Origin: Achromobacter sp. UMC46
GTDB lineage: Bacteria > Pseudomonadota > Gammaproteobacteria > Burkholderiales > Burkholderiaceae_B
Length of the DNA stretch: 64,000 nt
Direction of reading: 5' to 3'
Assembly: GCF_014170335.1 (NCBI RefSeq)
Contig: NZ_LZZS01000021.1
Span: 1-64,000, forward strand
Shown here: positions 7,907 through 15,936 of the stretch, in pieces
Layout: each line of letters starts with the position of its first letter
How positions within the stretch are numbered: the stretch's first letter is position 1
Program-made: the position numbers and the translations under genes
Notes under the pieces: generated by a model
Seen by the model: the letters and a program-made list of their open reading frames with translations, nothing else
Told to the model about the DNA's origin: nothing
Databases searched by the model: none

Positions 7907-8680
7907 GTGGCCCGATCCAAAGCATCAACGTCATCCGAGCCGCAGGCGCCAGTCGAATCCGACGCGCCAGGTTCGCCCCTGCTCGAACGCGGGCACCGGG
8001 TGCGGCTGGCGGATCAGGTCTTCGGGCAGATTTTCGAACAGATCGTGTCCGGCGGACTGAACGTCGGCGACAAGCTGCCATCCGAAAACGAGATCTCTGA
8101 ACGTTTCGGCGTGTCGCGGCCCGTCGTGCGCGAGGCGTTGCTGCGCCTGCGCGCCGACGGCCTGATCACCGCGCATCAGGGGCTGGGAACGTTCGTCAGC
8201 CATCAACCCGCGCCGCGCCTGAAGACCTTCAACGACGTGCAGAACGTCAGCGCCTATCTGCGCGCGCAAGAGGTGCGGGTGGCGCTGGAAGGCGACGCGG
8301 CCCGCTTGGCCGCGCTGCGCCGCACGGACGAACAGCTGAAGAAGATCGCCGATGCGCATGCGGCGTTCGCCGACAGCCTGACGCACGGCCAGGTATCGCC
8401 CGAGGCCGACCTGGCGTTTCACGCCAGCATCGCCGAGGCCAGCGGCAACGACTTCTATCTGGGGGTGCTGGAAAGCATCCACGAATCCATCAACGGTTTC
8501 ATGCGACTGACGCTCAGCCTGACGCGCACCGGTTCCCGGCAGCGCGCGCAACGCGTCGTGGACGAGCACGCGACCATCCTGGACGCCATCCGCGAACAAG
8601 ACAGCGAACGCGCGCGCGTCGCCATGCAATTCCATCTGGGGCAGGCGCGCCACCGGTTGGTGGACCGCGAGCGCGACTGA
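7907..8680 (+). CDS. GntR-family transcriptional regulator (FadR subfamily)
   Basis: This 257-residue regulator has an N-terminal winged helix-turn-helix (about residues 28-95; SENEISERFGVSRPVVREALLRL and GLGTFVS). A C-terminal all-helical FCD-type ligand domain begins near VRVALEGDAARLAA and contains FHASIAEASGNDFY. FCD domains usually sense carboxylic acids. The GTG at 7907 is chosen because AGGAGG lies just upstream (7898-7903); an upstream in-frame extension would overlap the previous gene and has no such signal. Its position between the DHDPS-like and Ldh2-like genes, 103 bp and 26 bp away, marks it as the local regulator, most likely acting at the divergent operator near 6811. Confidence 0.92.
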   Translation: MARSKASTSSEPQAPVESDAPGSPLLERGHRVRLADQVFGQIFEQIVSGGLNVGDKLPSENEISERFGVSRPVVREALLRLRADGLITAHQGLGTFVSHQPAPRLKTFNDVQNVSAYLRAQEVRVALEGDAARLAALRRTDEQLKKIADAHAAFADSLTHGQVSPEADLAFHASIAEASGNDFYLGVLESIHESINGFMRLTLSLTRTGSRQRAQRVVDEHATILDAIREQDSERARVAMQFHLGQARHRLVDRERD

Positions 8681-8706
8681 CATCAATCACGCAACGGAGA
8701 CAACGA

Positions 8707-9819
8707 GTGCAAGGCAATGGAGCAATAGCGAAAAACGTGCCGGTCGAGCAAGTGCGCGAACAGATCCTGCAGGTGCTGCAAGCCTGGGGCATGGACGAAG
8801 ACCTGGCGCACACTACAGCGGGCCTGATGGCGCAGACGGATCTGCTGGGCATCGATTCGCATGGCATTTCGATGCTGCCGGCGTACGAGGAAAAATGGCG
8901 CGCGGGTTCGTTGCGGCTGGACGCCCGCGCGCGGGTGCTGCGCGACAGCGGAGCCAGCGCCTTGATTGACGGTATGGGCGGCTTGGGCTATCCGGTGGCG
9001 TCGCAGGCCATGCACCTGGCGGTCGACAAGGCCCTGGAGCACGGCGTGGGCGCGGTGTCCGTCTGCAATTCGCATCACTTCGGCGCGGCCGGCGTGTATG
9101 CGCGCATCGCGGTGCAGCGCGGCGTGGTCGGGCTGGTCACCAGCAGCGCCAACGGCATCATCATGGTGCCCACGCGCGGCGCCATGCCCATGCTGGGTAC
9201 CAACCCCATCGCGTTCGGCGCGCCCGCGGCCCACAACGAGCCCTTCGTGCTGGACATGGCGACGACCACGGTCGCGGCCAACAAGGTCAAGGTCTACGAT
9301 TTCCTGGACAAACCGTTGCCGGCGGGCTGGGCCATCGACGGGCAGGGCGCGGCAGTCACCGATGCCGACGCCGCGATGCAGTTCATCTTCAAGCGCCCCG
9401 AAGGCGGGCTGACGCCGTTGGGCGGCACGTCCGCGATGAGCAGCCACAAGGGTTACGGCCTGGCGATGATGGCGCAGATCCTGGGCGGCACGCTCAGCGG
9501 CAGCGCGTTCGCGGCGCGCCGCGCGCCCACCCGCCGTCCCGGGGAACCGGACGACGTGGGGCATTTCTTCCTGGCGCTGAATCCCGACGCGTTCCGCGCC
9601 GCGGGCTCGTTCGAATCCGATATGGACGACATGATCGACGCGCTGCACGACACGCCGCCCGCCAACGAGGATGAACCGGTGCTGGTGGCCGGTGAACCCG
9701 AGGCGGCCGAACGCGCGCAGCGGTTGCGCCAGGGCATTCCCATATCGGCTGCGCTGGCCGAACGCCTGCGCGGCATCTGCGAACGCGCCGGCGCGCCGTA
9801 TCTGCTGGAGGATATTTGA
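8707..9819 (+). CDS. Ldh2-family malate/L-lactate/ureidoglycolate-type dehydrogenase
   Basis: This 370-residue NAD(P)-dependent oxidoreductase belongs to the malate/L-sulfolactate/YiaK fold, which is unrelated to classical lactate dehydrogenases. Recognisable family segments are DLLGIDSHGISMLPAYEEKW near the N terminus, SVCNSHHFGAAGVYA with the probable catalytic His pair, GTNPIAFGAP, FVLDMATTTVAANKV, and SSHKGYGLAMMAQIL. Members reduce or oxidise 2-ketoacid/2-hydroxyacid pairs such as malate, ureidoglycolate or 2,3-diketogulonate. The GTG at 8707 is preceded by GGAG at about 8 bases. The upstream GntR gene is 26 bp away, which suggests cotranscription. The substrate cannot be assigned. Confidence 0.9.
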   Translation: MQGNGAIAKNVPVEQVREQILQVLQAWGMDEDLAHTTAGLMAQTDLLGIDSHGISMLPAYEEKWRAGSLRLDARARVLRDSGASALIDGMGGLGYPVASQAMHLAVDKALEHGVGAVSVCNSHHFGAAGVYARIAVQRGVVGLVTSSANGIIMVPTRGAMPMLGTNPIAFGAPAAHNEPFVLDMATTTVAANKVKVYDFLDKPLPAGWAIDGQGAAVTDADAAMQFIFKRPEGGLTPLGGTSAMSSHKGYGLAMMAQILGGTLSGSAFAARRAPTRRPGEPDDVGHFFLALNPDAFRAAGSFESDMDDMIDALHDTPPANEDEPVLVAGEPEAAERAQRLRQGIPISAALAERLRGICERAGAPYLLEDI

Positions 9820-9922
9820 ACCGGCGGGTTTGAACCGGATGATGCGGCCGCACCGCATCGAACGCCAAGCACAGACCCGGACACCGGGCGATAACGCGAT
9901 AAGAAACCATGAGGAGACAACC

Positions 9923-10924
9923 ATGCGACAGAACCAACCCGTGGCGCGCAGGCGCCTTGCCATCCTGGCCGCTGCGGCGGCCGGGGCGCTGACCCTGCTG
10001 CCCGGGGCCGCGACGGCGCAAGCCGGCGCCTGGCCCGCGAAGCCCGTCAAGCTGGTCGTGCCCTTCCCGGCCGGCGGCAGCACGGATTCCGTGGGCCGCT
10101 TGCTGGCGGCCGAGCTATCCAAGGAATTGGGCCAAAGCGTCATCGTCGAGAACAAGGGCGGCGCCAACGGCAACATCGGCTCGGATGCCGTCGCCAAGGC
10201 CGAGCCGGACGGCTATACCTTGCTGCTGTCGGGCGTGGGGTCCAACGCGATCAGCTACGCGATCTACCAGAAGATGCCCTATAGCGACAGCGACTTCGCG
10301 CATATCTCGCTGCTGGCGACCGGCCCCAACGTGCTGGTCGCCAACATGGAGTTTCCAGGCAAGACGTTTGCGGATTTCATCCGGCTGGCGCGCGATAACC
10401 CGGGCAAGTACACGCATGCCAGTTCGGGCAGCGGCTCGTCGGGCCACCTGGCCATGGAAATGCTGGAGCAGGACGCCAAGATCGATCTGGTGCACGTGCC
10501 GTACAAGGGCGGCGCCGCCGCCATCACCGATATGATCGGCGGGCGTGTCGCGGTGATGTTCCTGAACCAGGACACGCTGTTGCCGCAGGTGACCTCCGGC
10601 AAGCTGCGCGCGCTGGCGGTCGCCAGCCCCAAGCGCAATCCCGCGTATCCCGATACGCCGACGGTGGCCGAATCGGGCTATCCGGGCTTTGCGGCCGAAT
10701 CGTGGTTCGGCCTGTCCGCGCCTGCCAAGACACCGCCCGCGGTCATCCAGCGGCTGAACCAGGCCACGGTGAAGGCACTGGCGTCGCCCGAGATCCGGCA
10801 GAAGCTGGAAAGCGTGGGCTTCGTGGTGGTGGGCGATGATCCGAAATCGTTCTCGGCGTTTGTCGACAACGAAATCACGAAGTGGGGCAAGGCCGCGAAG
10901 GCGTCCGGCGCCCGGATGGATTAA
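9923..10924 (+). CDS. Bug-family periplasmic receptor 3
   Basis: This is a 333-residue exported receptor. GAGGAG lies just upstream of the ATG at 9923, and the signal peptide core is LAILAAAAAGALTLLPGAATAQA. Family motifs are WPAKPVKLVVPFPAGGSTD, VIVENKGGANGNIGSD, AEPDGYTLLLSGV and PYKGGAAAITDMIGG. It is the third Bug protein of the 3.5-11.8 kb island and the only one on the rightward unit, between an oxidoreductase and an aldolase. That position ties the receptor to the same catabolic route. No permease partner is present, so it presumably works with a TctAB pair encoded elsewhere. Confidence 0.93.
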   Translation: MRQNQPVARRRLAILAAAAAGALTLLPGAATAQAGAWPAKPVKLVVPFPAGGSTDSVGRLLAAELSKELGQSVIVENKGGANGNIGSDAVAKAEPDGYTLLLSGVGSNAISYAIYQKMPYSDSDFAHISLLATGPNVLVANMEFPGKTFADFIRLARDNPGKYTHASSGSGSSGHLAMEMLEQDAKIDLVHVPYKGGAAAITDMIGGRVAVMFLNQDTLLPQVTSGKLRALAVASPKRNPAYPDTPTVAESGYPGFAAESWFGLSAPAKTPPAVIQRLNQATVKALASPEIRQKLESVGFVVVGDDPKSFSAFVDNEITKWGKAAKASGARMD

Positions 10925-10990
10925 CGGCTGTGCCGCCGGGTCTGGGCCCGGCGGGTATCCGAATTTCTTTTGAAAAAAATGAAGGCGGCA

Positions 10991-11758
10991 ATGAACTCTC
11001 CCTTACCCAACCGTTTCCGGCAACGCATCCTGGCACGCGAACGGCTCATCGGATTCTGGATGTGCATGTCCAGCCACATCACGGCCGAGCTGGTCGGACT
11101 GGCGGATTTCGACTGGCTGCTTCTGGACGGCGAGCATTCGCCCAACGAAGTGCCGATGTTCCTGCAGCAGCTGCAAGCCCTGCAGGGCAGTGCCAGCGCC
11201 GCCGTGGGCCGGCCGTCGTGGAACGATCCGGTGCAGATCAAGCGCCTGCTGGACATCGGCTTCTACAACCTGCTGATCCCGTTCATCGAGTCGGAGGCCG
11301 ACGCACGCCTGGCCGTGGCCGCGACCCGCTATCCGCCGCAAGGCATCCGCGGCGTGGCCGGCGCGCAGCGCAGCAACCGCTACGGCACGGTGCCCGACTA
11401 CCTGCAGACCATCAACGACAACATCTGCGTGCTGCTGCAGATCGAAAGCCGGCCGGGCATCGACGCCGTCGATGAGATCGCGTCGGTCGAAGGCGTGGAC
11501 GGCATCTTCATCGGACCGTCTGACCTGGCCGCGGCGCTGGGCCATATCGGCAATCCGGGGCACCCCGAAGTGCAAGAGGCCATTCGCCACCTGCATCAGC
11601 GCGTGACGGCCCAGGGCAAGGCCGTGGGCATCCTGGCGCCGGTGCACGCGGACGCGCGACGCTACCTGGACATGGGGATGCACTTCGTCGCGGTGGGGAC
11701 CGATCTGGGCGTGTTCAAACAGGCGACGTTCGCGCTGCGCGACGCCTTCCCGACCTGA
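10991..11758 (+). CDS. HpcH/HpaI-family class II pyruvate aldolase
   Basis: This 255-residue metal-dependent aldolase cleaves 2-keto-4-hydroxy acids into pyruvate and an aldehyde (GarL, HpaI, RhmA type). The family motifs are [12 protein letters not shown] near residue 45, a WND segment, QIESRPG with the metal-binding Glu, and [12 protein letters not shown] with the metal-binding Asp and substrate loop. The ATG at 10991 has AAGGCGG about 6 bases upstream; the ATG at 10979 and the TTG at 10970 lack a ribosome-binding site. It is the last gene of the rightward unit and is followed by a strong terminator. It suggests that the pathway ends in pyruvate plus a semialdehyde or glyoxylate-type fragment. 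Confidence 0.9.
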   Translation: MNSPLPNRFRQRILARERLIGFWMCMSSHITAELVGLADFDWLLLDGEHSPNEVPMFLQQLQALQGSASAAVGRPSWNDPVQIKRLLDIGFYNLLIPFIESEADARLAVAATRYPPQGIRGVAGAQRSNRYGTVPDYLQTINDNICVLLQIESRPGIDAVDEIASVEGVDGIFIGPSDLAAALGHIGNPGHPEVQEAIRHLHQRVTAQGKAVGILAPVHADARRYLDMGMHFVAVGTDLGVFKQATFALRDAFPT

Positions 11759-11778
11759 AGCGTTCATCCCAAAAAAGG

Positions 11779-11806
11779 AAAGCCCCGCAACTCGTTGCGG
11801 GGCTTT
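11779..11806. terminator. Bidirectional intrinsic terminator between the aldolase gene and lysA
   Basis: A perfect 12-bp stem (AAAGCCCCGCAA / TTGCGGGGCTTT) has a CTCG loop at 11791-11794. On the minus strand it is followed within two bases by six Ts, ending the lysA transcript. On the plus strand the stem ends in TTT and a T-rich stretch follows after 11806. It serves both convergent genes. Confidence 0.9.
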
Positions 11807-11810
11807 GTGC

Positions 11811-13043
11811 TTATTCTTCCAGCGCCAGCAGTTCGCCGACGGTCTGGCGGCGCCGGATCAGCCGCGCGCCGCCGTTGTCCAGCAGCACTTCCGGCGCCAG
11901 GGGCCGGCTGTTGTAGTTGGATGACATCGACGAGCCATAGGCGCCCGCGTTGTGGAACACCATGATGTCGCCGATGCGCGGCTGCGGCAGCAACTGGGCG
12001 GACATGACGCCGCCTTCGTCCTGCGTGAATACGTCGCCCGATTCGCACAGGGGGCCGGCGACCGCGATGCGCGTTTCGGCGACGCCCTGCGGCGCCGAGC
12101 CGTCCGGGGCATGCACCGAAATGCGGTGATAGCTGCCGTACATGGCCGGGCGCATCAAGTCGTTGAAGCCCGCGTCCACCAGCGCGAAGTCGCGCTCGGG
12201 ACGGCGGTTGACCGAATGCACTTCCGACACCAGCACGCCGGCTTCGGCGACCAGGAAACGGCCGGGCTCGATCTCAAGCCGGACCGGATGGCCCAGGAAT
12301 TGTTCGATGCGCTTGCGGGCCGCGTCCCATTGCTCGAAATAGTGGTCGCAATCGATGCGCGGCTCGCCGTCGCGGTACGGGATGGACAAGCCGCCACCCG
12401 CCGAGATCGCTTCCAGGTCGTGGTCCAGCGAGCGCACCACGTCGACCATGGCGTCGCAGACGCTGGACAGGTGGCCGTAATCGACGCCCGAGCCGATGTG
12501 CATGTGGACGCCGACGAGCTTCAAGCCATGGCGGCGCACGATGGAGATGGCTTCGGCCACGTCGTCGATCCAGATGCCGTGCTTGCTTTGCGGGCCGCCG
12601 GTGTTGGTCTTGTTGCTGTGGCCGTGGCCGAAGCCGGGGTTGATGCGCAACCAGACACGGTGCCCGCGCGACGCTTGGCCCACGCGGTCCAGCATGTCCA
12701 GTGAACCGGCGTTGACCGTGATGCCGTGGCGCAGCACGGTGGCCAGCGTGGTGTGGTCGATCAGGTCGGCGGTGAAGACCATGCCTTCGGGTTCGCCTTT
12801 GGGGTCAAAGCCCGCGGCCAGGCTGCGTTCGATCTCGCCCAGCGATACGGCGTCGACCACCGCGCCTTCCTCGCGCATCAGGCGCAGGATGTGCAGGTTG
12901 GAGCACGCTTTCTGCGCGTAGCGGATGGTGTCGAAGCGGCGCAGTTGCGCGATGCGTTCGCGGATGACGGCGGCGTCGTACACCCACAGCGGCGTGCCGT
13001 GCTGGGTGGCGAGTTGGGTGAGTTGGCGCGGATCGAATGCCAT
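11811..13043 (-). CDS. lysA: Diaminopimelate decarboxylase
   Basis: LysA is the PLP enzyme that decarboxylates meso-diaminopimelate to L-lysine, the last lysine step. The ATG at 13043 gives 410 residues, usual for the family; an in-frame upstream extension to 13133 would run into the regulatory region. The PLP-binding lysine is Lys45 (RYAQKACS). Also seen are the HIGSGVDYG phosphate-side motif, the EPGR segment (LEIEPGRFLV) and the CESGDVF motif near the C terminus with the active-site Cys. Its divergent LysR-type neighbour gives the classical lysA/lysR arrangement, so induction by diaminopimelate is expected by analogy with E. coli. Confidence 0.95.
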   Translation of the reverse strand: MAFDPRQLTQLATQHGTPLWVYDAAVIRERIAQLRRFDTIRYAQKACSNLHILRLMREEGAVVDAVSLGEIERSLAAGFDPKGEPEGMVFTADLIDHTTLATVLRHGITVNAGSLDMLDRVGQASRGHRVWLRINPGFGHGHSNKTNTGGPQSKHGIWIDDVAEAISIVRRHGLKLVGVHMHIGSGVDYGHLSSVCDAMVDVVRSLDHDLEAISAGGGLSIPYRDGEPRIDCDHYFEQWDAARKRIEQFLGHPVRLEIEPGRFLVAEAGVLVSEVHSVNRRPERDFALVDAGFNDLMRPAMYGSYHRISVHAPDGSAPQGVAETRIAVAGPLCESGDVFTQDEGGVMSAQLLPQPRIGDIMVFHNAGAYGSSMSSNYNSRPLAPEVLLDNGGARLIRRRQTVGELLALEE

Positions 13044-13111
13044 GTCGGGCGGACCTTGATCGGGGATTGAAACCAGGCGGCATGATGCCCGGTCCGGGGC
13101 ATCCAGTAAAA

Positions 13112-13148
13112 TGCTTATATTTAGAAGATCCATTCATTTCTGATATAG
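13112..13148. promoter_or_regulatory. lysA-lysR divergent regulatory region with inverted repeat
   Basis: This AT-rich patch lies between lysA and the LysR gene. An imperfect inverted repeat has arms ATATTTAGAA (13117-13126) and TTTCTGATAT (13137-13146), sharing ATAT and AGAA/TTCT cores. This is the kind of site that LysR-type activators occupy. No strong -35 element is evident for lysA, as expected for an activator-dependent promoter. Confidence 0.5.
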
Positions 13149-13156
13149 GGTAGCGC

Positions 13157-14083
13157 ATGCTGACGCATCGGCATATCGAAGTGTTCCGGGCGGTGATGAT
13201 CGCCGGCAGCGTGACGCGGGCGGCCGAGCTGCTAAGCACCTCGCAGCCCACCGTCAGCCGCGAGCTGGCGCGCATGGAGCAGGGCATCGGCTTTGCGCTG
13301 TTCGAGCGCGTGCATGGGCGCCTGCGGCCCACCATGCCGGCGTTGGCGCTTTACGACGAGATCCGGCAGTCCTACGCGGGCCTGGAGCGCGTGGCGTCCG
13401 CCGCGGCCCGGCTGCGGGCATTCCGGGGCGGGCAGTTGTCGGTGATCGCGTTGCCCGCGTTCTCGCATTCCATCCTGCCCGACGCGTTCCGGCGGTTCCA
13501 TGACGAGCATCCAGGCGTCAGCCTGTCGCTTGAGGCGCAGGAGTCGCCGTTCCTGGAGGAATGGTTGACCGCGCAGCGCTATGACCTGGGGCTGACGGAA
13601 CACGATGCGGCGCCGGCCGGCACGCGCGTGCAGTTGCTGTTGCAGGTGGATGAGGTGTGCGTGCTGCCGGACGGGCACGCGCTGCTGGCGAAGCCGGAAA
13701 TCGATCTTCCCGATTTTGAAGGGCATGCCTTCGTCAGTCTGTCGTCCAGCGATCCCTACCGGATCCAGATCGACGAAGCCTTTGCCGAGGCGGGCGTGCT
13801 GCGCCGGTCCATCGTGGAGACGCCCACGGCCGTGTCCGTGTGCACGTTCGTGCGCCAGGGCTTGGGCCTGGCGATCGTGAACCCGTTGACGGCGTTGGAT
13901 TTCGCGGGCCGCGGCCTGCATATCCGCCCGTTGCGCCGGTCGCTGCCGTTTCGCGTCAACGTGGTGTTTCCCGAACATCGTCCGGCCAATCCACTGGTGG
14001 ACGCGTTCATGGCATCGCTTGCCGGCGCGGCCGAGGCGATCAAGCGCCAGCTGGCATCCCGCATGGCGCAAGATGGCGCATAG
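13157..14083 (+). CDS. lysR: LysR-type regulator, probable activator of lysA
   Basis: This 308-residue LysR-type regulator has an N-terminal winged helix-turn-helix (residues about 1-62; VTRAAELLSTSQPTVSRELARME) and a periplasmic-binding-protein-like effector domain (about 90-295). It is transcribed divergently from lysA with a 113-bp gap, which is the arrangement of E. coli lysR-lysA. Assignment as the lysA activator rests on that context. The protein alone looks like a general LysR member. An intrinsic hairpin shared with convergent rpsT lies about 50 bp after its stop codon. Confidence 0.85.
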   Translation: MLTHRHIEVFRAVMIAGSVTRAAELLSTSQPTVSRELARMEQGIGFALFERVHGRLRPTMPALALYDEIRQSYAGLERVASAAARLRAFRGGQLSVIALPAFSHSILPDAFRRFHDEHPGVSLSLEAQESPFLEEWLTAQRYDLGLTEHDAAPAGTRVQLLLQVDEVCVLPDGHALLAKPEIDLPDFEGHAFVSLSSSDPYRIQIDEAFAEAGVLRRSIVETPTAVSVCTFVRQGLGLAIVNPLTALDFAGRGLHIRPLRRSLPFRVNVVFPEHRPANPLVDAFMASLAGAAEAIKRQLASRMAQDGA

Positions 14084-14135
14084 GGGGCAGCGCTTTCCGC
14101 GCCGTTTTGATCAGGCAACAAATCAGGCAACAAAA

Positions 14136-14157
14136 AAGGATGCCCTGGGGCATCCTT
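14136..14157. terminator. Bidirectional terminator between lysR and rpsT
   Basis: A perfect 10-bp stem (AAGGATGCCC / GGGCATCCTT) has a 2-base loop. On the minus strand (end of rpsT) the T-run of the terminator is the complement of the A-run 14132-14137. Just upstream a 12-base unit ATCAGGCAACAA is repeated twice in tandem (14110-14121 and 14122-14133). Confidence 0.85.
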
Positions 14158-14206
14158 CTTCATTTGCCGTATTCATGACGCCCCAAAAAGCAGGGGCGGC
14201 AGAATC

Positions 14207-14470
14207 TTAGGCCAGCGCCTTGATAGCGGCAGCCAGGCGGCTCTTGTGGCGAGCGGCCTTGTTCTTGTGGATGATGTTCTTGTCAGCCACGCGATCGATC
14301 ACGCTCGAGGCCTTCTGGAACACTTCGCCAGCCGAAGCCTTGTCGCCAGCGGCGATGGATTGGCGAACGCGCTTGATGGCGGTGCGCAGCATCGAGCGCA
14401 GGCTGGAATTGTGCTTGTTGCGCTCAACGGATTGGCGAGCGCGCTTGCGGGCTTGGGCGGTATTGGCCAT
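14207..14470 (-). CDS. rpsT: 30S ribosomal protein S20
   Basis: This is the 87-residue small-subunit protein S20, which binds 16S rRNA. The start [21 protein letters not shown] and the [18 protein letters not shown] end are characteristic. The ATG at 14470 gives exactly the canonical S20 length; the longer frame up to 14506 is not used. The gene stands alone with its own promoter (14505-14532) and terminator (14136-14157). In E. coli S20 represses its own translation; nothing in this leader confirms or excludes that. Confidence 0.97.
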   Translation of the reverse strand: MANTAQARKRARQSVERNKHNSSLRSMLRTAIKRVRQSIAAGDKASAGEVFQKASSVIDRVADKNIIHKNKAARHKSRLAAAIKALA

Positions 14471-14504
14471 GTTGCTATATAAGTTGAATTCGGCAAAGTC
14501 GAAC

Positions 14505-14532
14505 ATTGTAGCAAGTCCCTGCGGGATTGCAA
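14505..14532 (-). promoter_or_regulatory. rpsT: rpsT sigma70 promoter
   Basis: On the minus strand a -35 TTGCAA (complement of 14527-14532), a 16-base spacer and a -10 TACAAT (complement of 14505-14510) lie about 35 bp upstream of the rpsT ATG. This gives a short leader, as expected for a constitutive ribosomal-protein gene. Confidence 0.65.
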
Positions 14533-14780
14533 GCTTTTAATGTTTGATCTACCGATGGAGCGCCCGTCAACCGGGCGGGGGGCGCTAAGGGTAAGGTTCC
14601 TGGGCCGGAGAGCCCGTCGCTGGAAAGATATTCCCAAACTTGAGCAATCTTAGCTGGACAACCCTGGCGGATGGTCCTCAAAAAGCCTTGAGGAAAAACC
14701 CGCGGCGCCTACTGGATAAAAACACGGTACTGAGTATACAACGAAGCGGGCTGCAGGCACAGGCCTGGGGCATAGCGTTG
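14533..14780. other. Intergenic region between rpsT promoter and the fecR-like gene end
   Basis: No gene is supported here. A GC hairpin-prone stretch (around 14566-14588, GCGCCCGTCAACCGGGCG) and a T/A-rich segment near 14680-14740 are present, but no clear terminator with a T-run is seen for the leftward fecR-like gene. Confidence 0.4.
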
Positions 14781-15743
14781 TCAGGCGGCGACGTTGATCG
14801 ACACGAACCAGGGCGTGAAACGCCGGACGCTGATCGGCATCATGTCTTCAAGCGTGCTCAGCGCGGCATTGGTGTCGTCCAGCGGGAAATGGCCGGACAC
14901 GGGCAGGCCGCCGGCCGCCATCGACAGGCGCAGCGTGCCGGTGCGATAGGGCCGCAGCGCGGCGATCACTTCGGCCAGGGGGCGGCCGCGGGCGTCGACC
15001 CAGCCGGATTCCCAGGCCGCCTCCGCCATGAGCTCGGCGCGGGGGGTATCCATGCGGGACGCGTCGAAGCGCGCACCGGTGCCGGCGCGCACGGAACCGT
15101 GGGCGCCCGACATGGTTTCGACCTCGACTTCATGCTCGTGTACCACCACGACCGTGCGTTGCGCCTGCTGGCGCACCATGTAGCGGGTGCCCAGCGCGCG
15201 CACGGTGCCTTCGGCGGTCTGCACCAGGAACGGGCGGCGCGCATCGGGCGCGACAGAGACCGTCACGGCGCCATCCAGCAGGCGGACCTGGCGGTAGGCG
15301 GGCGTGAAGTCCAGGTTGACCCGGCTGCGGGCGTCCAGCAACAATTGGCTGCCGTCCGACAGCACGTAGCGGCGCCGTTCGCCCGTGGCCGTGGCGGCAT
15401 CCGCCGCGACGTTGTTCAGGGGGTAGAAGGCATTGCCGACATAGGCGGCGCAGGCGCCGGTACTGGCGAGCGCCAGCGCGCCGGTCAGAAAGCGGCGGCG
15501 GGCCGGCATGAGGGCCGGGGGCGGAGGGATCAGGGACTGCGCGGGCGATTCGGCGGCGTACCCGGCGGGGTAGGCATCGCCTAGGCGGCCGAACGTCGAT
15601 CCTGAAAGCGTGCCTGTCAGCTGTTGCCAGGCATTCTCATGGACAGGGTCAGCCGCACGCCACGCCAGGAAGTCGTTGTAGTCCTGCGCGGTCGCTTTGC
15701 CGGACCGCAGCAGCAGCAACCAATTGATCACCTGGTCCGCCAT
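14781..15743 (-). CDS. FecR-family membrane anti-sigma/transducer protein, orphan
   Basis: This is a protein of about 320 residues with the three-part FecR layout. It has an N-terminal DUF4880-type segment (INWLLLLRSGKATAQDYNDFLAWRAADPVHENAWQQL). A single membrane helix follows an Arg-rich stretch (ARRRFLTGALALASTGACAAYVG). Then comes a periplasmic FecR domain (RRYVLSDGSQLLLDARSRVNLDF) and a C-terminal receptor-contact domain. FecR proteins relay the state of a TonB-dependent receptor to an ECF sigma factor. Neither partner is adjacent here, which is unusual. The ATG at 15743 is preferred because AAGGA stands 6 bases upstream; an ATG at 15782 would add 13 residues. Confidence 0.85.
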   Translation of the reverse strand: MADQVINWLLLLRSGKATAQDYNDFLAWRAADPVHENAWQQLTGTLSGSTFGRLGDAYPAGYAAESPAQSLIPPPPALMPARRRFLTGALALASTGACAAYVGNAFYPLNNVAADAATATGERRRYVLSDGSQLLLDARSRVNLDFTPAYRQVRLLDGAVTVSVAPDARRPFLVQTAEGTVRALGTRYMVRQQAQRTVVVVHEHEVEVETMSGAHGSVRAGTGARFDASRMDTPRAELMAEAAWESGWVDARGRPLAEVIAALRPYRTGTLRLSMAAGGLPVSGHFPLDDTNAALSTLEDMMPISVRRFTPWFVSINVAA

Positions 15744-15782
15744 GGGTTGTCCTTGGGCGTACTTCACTTCATCATCCCGCAT

Positions 15783-15882
15783 GCAGTGCTGGCGGGGATC
15801 CTTTCGATGGCAATTTGTAAATAATAAAGGTTTTTTACCAAAGATTACGGCCCGCTTGTCAATTCTTGACGAATCTACGGCA
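15783..15882. promoter_or_regulatory. AT-rich upstream region of the fecR-like gene
   Basis: This region is much richer in A/T than its surroundings. On the minus strand a perfect -35-like TTGACA is present (complement of 15857-15862) but the expected -10 position reads GGTAAA, so the promoter is uncertain. A small palindrome GTCAA-TTC-TTGAC covers 15858-15870 and could be an operator. Confidence 0.35.
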
Positions 15883-15908
15883 AAAAAGCCGGCTGAAGCC
15901 GGCTTTTT
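15883..15908. terminator. Intrinsic terminator downstream of murJ
   Basis: A perfect 11-bp stem (AAAAAGCCGGC / GCCGGCTTTTT) with a TGAA tetraloop is symmetric, so it has T-runs in both directions. On the minus strand it ends the murJ transcript, 29 bp beyond the murJ stop codon. Confidence 0.9.
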
Positions 15909-15936
15909 GGTGGGGAAGGTGCCCTAAGGGCCGAAA

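Noticed and set aside
14110..14133. 12-bp tandem repeat near the rpsT terminator as a mobile-element footprint
   Set aside because: Two copies of a short repeat without flanking inverted repeats or a transposase gene are most simply slippage.
14781..15743. A hidden ECF sigma factor gene next to the FecR-like gene
   Set aside because: Both flanks were read in all frames; only rpsT, murJ and non-coding sequence are present.
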